Shown piece by piece: positions 4,614 to 6,715 of a stretch of 6,715 bases of DNA. The stretch is taken from the NCBI GenBank assembly GCA_937893735.1, contig CALBGD010000433.1:1-6715 (forward strand), given 5' to 3'. The DNA is from an uncultured Clostridia bacterium. GTDB taxonomy: Bacteria; Bacillota; Clostridia; Oscillospirales; Ruminococcaceae. The notes below the pieces were generated by a model. That model saw nothing but the letters and a program-made list of their open reading frames with translations, searched no databases and had not been told where the DNA came from. The stretch's first letter is position 1, and each line of letters starts with the position of its first letter. A program made the translations under genes and the position numbers.

Positions 4614-6715
4614 ATGGCAGACGAAGTCGGCTCCGCTGCATTGCAGTCGGGGCAAAAAATCATTGAAGTGGGAGCTGAGCTTATCAAGCTCCTCGCTCCC
4701 CTTTTTGAAAAAATGCTGAAAGAACTGTACCACAATTCCGTTGACAGCATTAATCAAATCGGCGGCAGCATTGCCGAGAGATTGGCGAAAGGTACCGTCA
4801 CGAACGGCGAACTGCTGTATGAAGCCAATAAGGCGGAATGCGGCATTTCCGCAACGAGCAACATTCTTTCCGCTGACGCGAAAGCCTTTGCCGCAAAAGC
4901 AAAGGAATATAAAATTCCTGTTGCGGTCGTGGGTAAGGGAGATAAGCAAACCATTGAATTCCTCGACCGTGACAAGGGAATAGTCAATCAGATAACGCAG
5001 GAGATAATGCAGGAGCGCTTGAAAGAAGCTCCGCAGAGCGTAAAGTGTTTTAACATCAGCGCCAACAACGTGACCGCTATGAAAGCCGCTTTTGAGGAAC
5101 AGGGCTTGAGCTGCCAGTTCATGAAATCCGCGGACGGAAAGGTAAAATGCGTCTATCCCGCAGAAAACGCTGAGCAGGTCGCCGTTGTCAAGGAAGATTA
5201 CAAGCGCGTTCACGGCGAGATTTCAGACGATCTGGATATTCGGTCAGATGATAAAGGTATCGTTATCGCCGATGACAAGCTCGGGAAGTCCTTTGAATAT
5301 TCGCCCATGAATAAGGCGCAGACGATGGAGATTCTTCGGGAGCAGTTCGGCTATTCTGAGGCAAAGGCAGATTTGGCGGCGAACAAAATCTGCCGCGACC
5401 TCAAGCTGGACAAGGATAAATTCCTCGCTCATACGGAGCAGTACGATAATCTCAATTCCCTGAAAACGAATATCCGCTACCCAAGCGACGACCTTACCCT
5501 GCGGGATATGCGTTTTAATTCCGTCAATTTCAAGGACGGCGACACGACAGGACGTCGTGGGGCGTTCGCCCAAAGTGCGGCAAGGACGCCGCACATACAA
5601 AGCGAACGCTCGTTGACGCATATTTTTATTTCAAACGGAGATAAGACTGCCGCCCTCACTCCGGAGAAAATGACTGAAACAGAGATGAAGAACATCTGTA
5701 CCAATCGGCTCGGAATGACGGAATATCAGGCTGAAAAGGCTGTTGCAAAGTCCCAGAAAATCGACAGGCAGGTCAAATCCAAAATCGAGGAACGCACGGT
5801 CGGTAAGGACGGAGTTTCGCAGAGCATAGGCATTGAGCGAACCTCGCAGAACGGCTTTACACTAACGTTCGGCGGCAAATCCAAAACGTACAATTTCAGC
5901 ACGATAAATGTTTCGGATAAGATATCCAGAGATTTCAATATCCCTAAACCTCATCAGCTTGACGCTGTTATGAGAGCGAAATTCGGCGGCAATACTCTGC
6001 TTGCCCACTGTGTCGGCGCTGGTAAATCCTTTGAGATGGTGGCGGCGACTATGGAGAAAAAACGGCTCGGTCTTATAAACAAGGCTTGCGTTGTCGTGCC
6101 GAAACACCTTGTGGGTCAGATGGCGAATGAATGGCTGCGGCTATATCCGCAGGCAAAAATCCTGACAGCAAGCGAAAAGGATTTCGACAAAGACCATAGG
6201 CAGAAATTTATCGGTCGGTGCTGCACCGGCGACTATGACGCAGTTATTATGTCCTACGAACAGTTCGAGAAAATTCCTATGTCTATGGAGTACCGCAAAA
6301 ATTTCATTCAGCATGAAATCGACGCCATGCAGAACGGCATTGACGAGCTAAACGGAGATTACCGTACAAGAGCAAATAACCGCAGCTCCATAAAAGACCT
6401 TGAACGCGAGAAAAAGCGGCTTGAAACACGCTTGCAGAAACTCATCGAGGGCAGCGGAAAAGCAAAGGACACATCCCTGACTTTTGAGCAGCTTGGATTT
6501 GACAGTCTTGTCGTTGATGAAGCTCACAACTACAAAAACGGTCTAGTGGTATCGAAGATGAACAGGGTTTCGGGCGTTCAGACTACTCCTGCACAGAAAT
6601 CGGAGGATATCCTAATGAAAACACAGTATCTTAATGAGAATAACGGCGAGAAAAACATAATTTTCGCCACGGGAACGCCTGTAATCACACCTTACCAACA
6701 CTCAAATACTGAATT
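4614..6715 (+). CDS. PcfB/DUF3801-like conjugation protein fused to SNF2/DEAH helicase core (runs off window)
   Basis: One uninterrupted frame of 700 codons runs to the window edge. It starts at ATG 4614 with a perfect AGGAGG (4600-4605) 8 bases upstream. Residues about 1-45 are helical and weakly hydrophobic. Residues about 80-210 contain two alpha/beta units (SADAKAFAAKAKEYKIPVAVVG; KCFNISANNVTAMKAAFEEQGL) of the kind seen in PcfB/DUF3801 proteins, which work with the VirD4/TraG coupling protein in conjugation. Residues 230-445 hold three related repeats, interrupted by a 23-residue insertion (312-334). From about residue 446 the sequence becomes a SNF2-type helicase: PHQLDAVM, Walker A GAGKS (468-472), ACVVVPKHLVGQ (motif Ia), VVDEAHNYKN (DEAH 635-638) and FATGTPV (685-690). 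Such helicases normally belong to a separate giant helicase-methylase of Firmicute conjugative elements. The last ~10 residues do not follow that family. It may be a true fusion or a chimera. Confidence 0.75.
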   Translation, partial: MADEVGSAALQSGQKIIEVGAELIKLLAPLFEKMLKELYHNSVDSINQIGGSIAERLAKGTVTNGELLYEANKAECGISATSNILSADAKAFAAKAKEYKIPVAVVGKGDKQTIEFLDRDKGIVNQITQEIMQERLKEAPQSVKCFNISANNVTAMKAAFEEQGLSCQFMKSADGKVKCVYPAENAEQVAVVKEDYKRVHGEISDDLDIRSDDKGIVIADDKLGKSFEYSPMNKAQTMEILREQFGYSEAKADLAANKICRDLKLDKDKFLAHTEQYDNLNSLKTNIRYPSDDLTLRDMRFNSVNFKDGDTTGRRGAFAQSAARTPHIQSERSLTHIFISNGDKTAALTPEKMTETEMKNICTNRLGMTEYQAEKAVAKSQKIDRQVKSKIEERTVGKDGVSQSIGIERTSQNGFTLTFGGKSKTYNFSTINVSDKISRDFNIPKPHQLDAVMRAKFGGNTLLAHCVGAGKSFEMVAATMEKKRLGLINKACVVVPKHLVGQMANEWLRLYPQAKILTASEKDFDKDHRQKFIGRCCTGDYDAVIMSYEQFEKIPMSMEYRKNFIQHEIDAMQNGIDELNGDYRTRANNRSSIKDLEREKKRLETRLQKLIEGSGKAKDTSLTFEQLGFDSLVVDEAHNYKNGLVVSKMNRVSGVQTTPAQKSEDILMKTQYLNENNGEKNIIFATGTPVITPYQHSNTE
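5547..5615 (+). repeat. In-frame palindromic insertion element (69 bp)
   Basis: Nested inverted repeats lie inside the coding sequence: GCGTTCGC (5562-5569) with GCGAACGC (5602-5609), and inside them GTGCGGC (5575-5581) with GCCGCAC (5588-5594) around a 6-base loop. CGTC (5553-5556) and GACG (5615-5618) add a weak outer pair. ACG occurs at both borders (5544-5546 and 5616-5618). The stretch encodes 23 Arg/Ala/Ser-rich residues. Removing it joins FKDGDT directly to THIFISNGDKT, restoring a smooth domain. This suggests a small palindromic repeat inserted in frame, similar in principle to the Rickettsia palindromic elements. Confidence 0.6.

Noticed and set aside
4593..5213. 206-residue open frame on the minus strand
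   Set aside because: It overlaps the well-supported plus-strand gene at 4614, which has a perfect AGGAGG and recognisable domains. The minus-strand product is Phe/Leu-rich without motifs.

Overview
The window looks like the replication and partition end of a conjugative plasmid or integrative conjugative element from a gut-type Firmicute (Clostridia, Oscillospiraceae/Ruminococcus-like). The evidence is A-rich Shine-Dalgarno sites, moderate GC, and a plus-strand gene order typical of such elements: small Cys-rich protein, replication initiator, ParA, ParB, accessory genes, then a PcfB/DUF3801-like conjugation protein. No rRNA, tRNA, CRISPR array or complete insertion sequence was seen.

Layout. 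Positions 1-363 hold no assignable gene. They contain two intrinsic terminators, a possible minus-strand promoter, and a leader with overlapping inverted repeats ahead of the first gene. A Cys-rich small protein (364-567) is followed by a winged-helix replication initiator (609-1667). The middle of that gene carries three copies of a 23-bp palindromic element and then an AT-rich tract, which I read as a candidate replication origin inside the rep gene. parA (1697-2437) and parB (2437-3312) follow without a visible terminator. After parB comes a near-perfect sigma-70 promoter next to a palindrome. It drives a small unknown protein (3407-3658) and a PD-(D/E)XK-type nuclease-like protein (3678-4142), closed by a strong terminator (4181-4219). 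A small coiled-coil gene (4235-4568) is frameshifted.

From 4614 to the window edge a single open frame of 700 codons begins as a PcfB/DUF3801-like protein. It contains an in-frame 69-bp palindromic insertion (5547-5615). Near 5949 it switches abruptly into the Walker A/DEAH core of a large SNF2-type helicase normally found as a separate gene. This frame continues off the window edge, and its last ~11 codons do not look like the helicase family. The fusion may be a real rearrangement or an assembly chimera.

How the parts work together. The initiator and its internal iterons would start replication, and ParA/ParB would segregate the element. Palindromes with GTGCT/AGCAC arms before parA, after parB and before the 4614 gene could be ParB centromere sites or operators of one regulator, tying partition to the accessory and conjugation genes.
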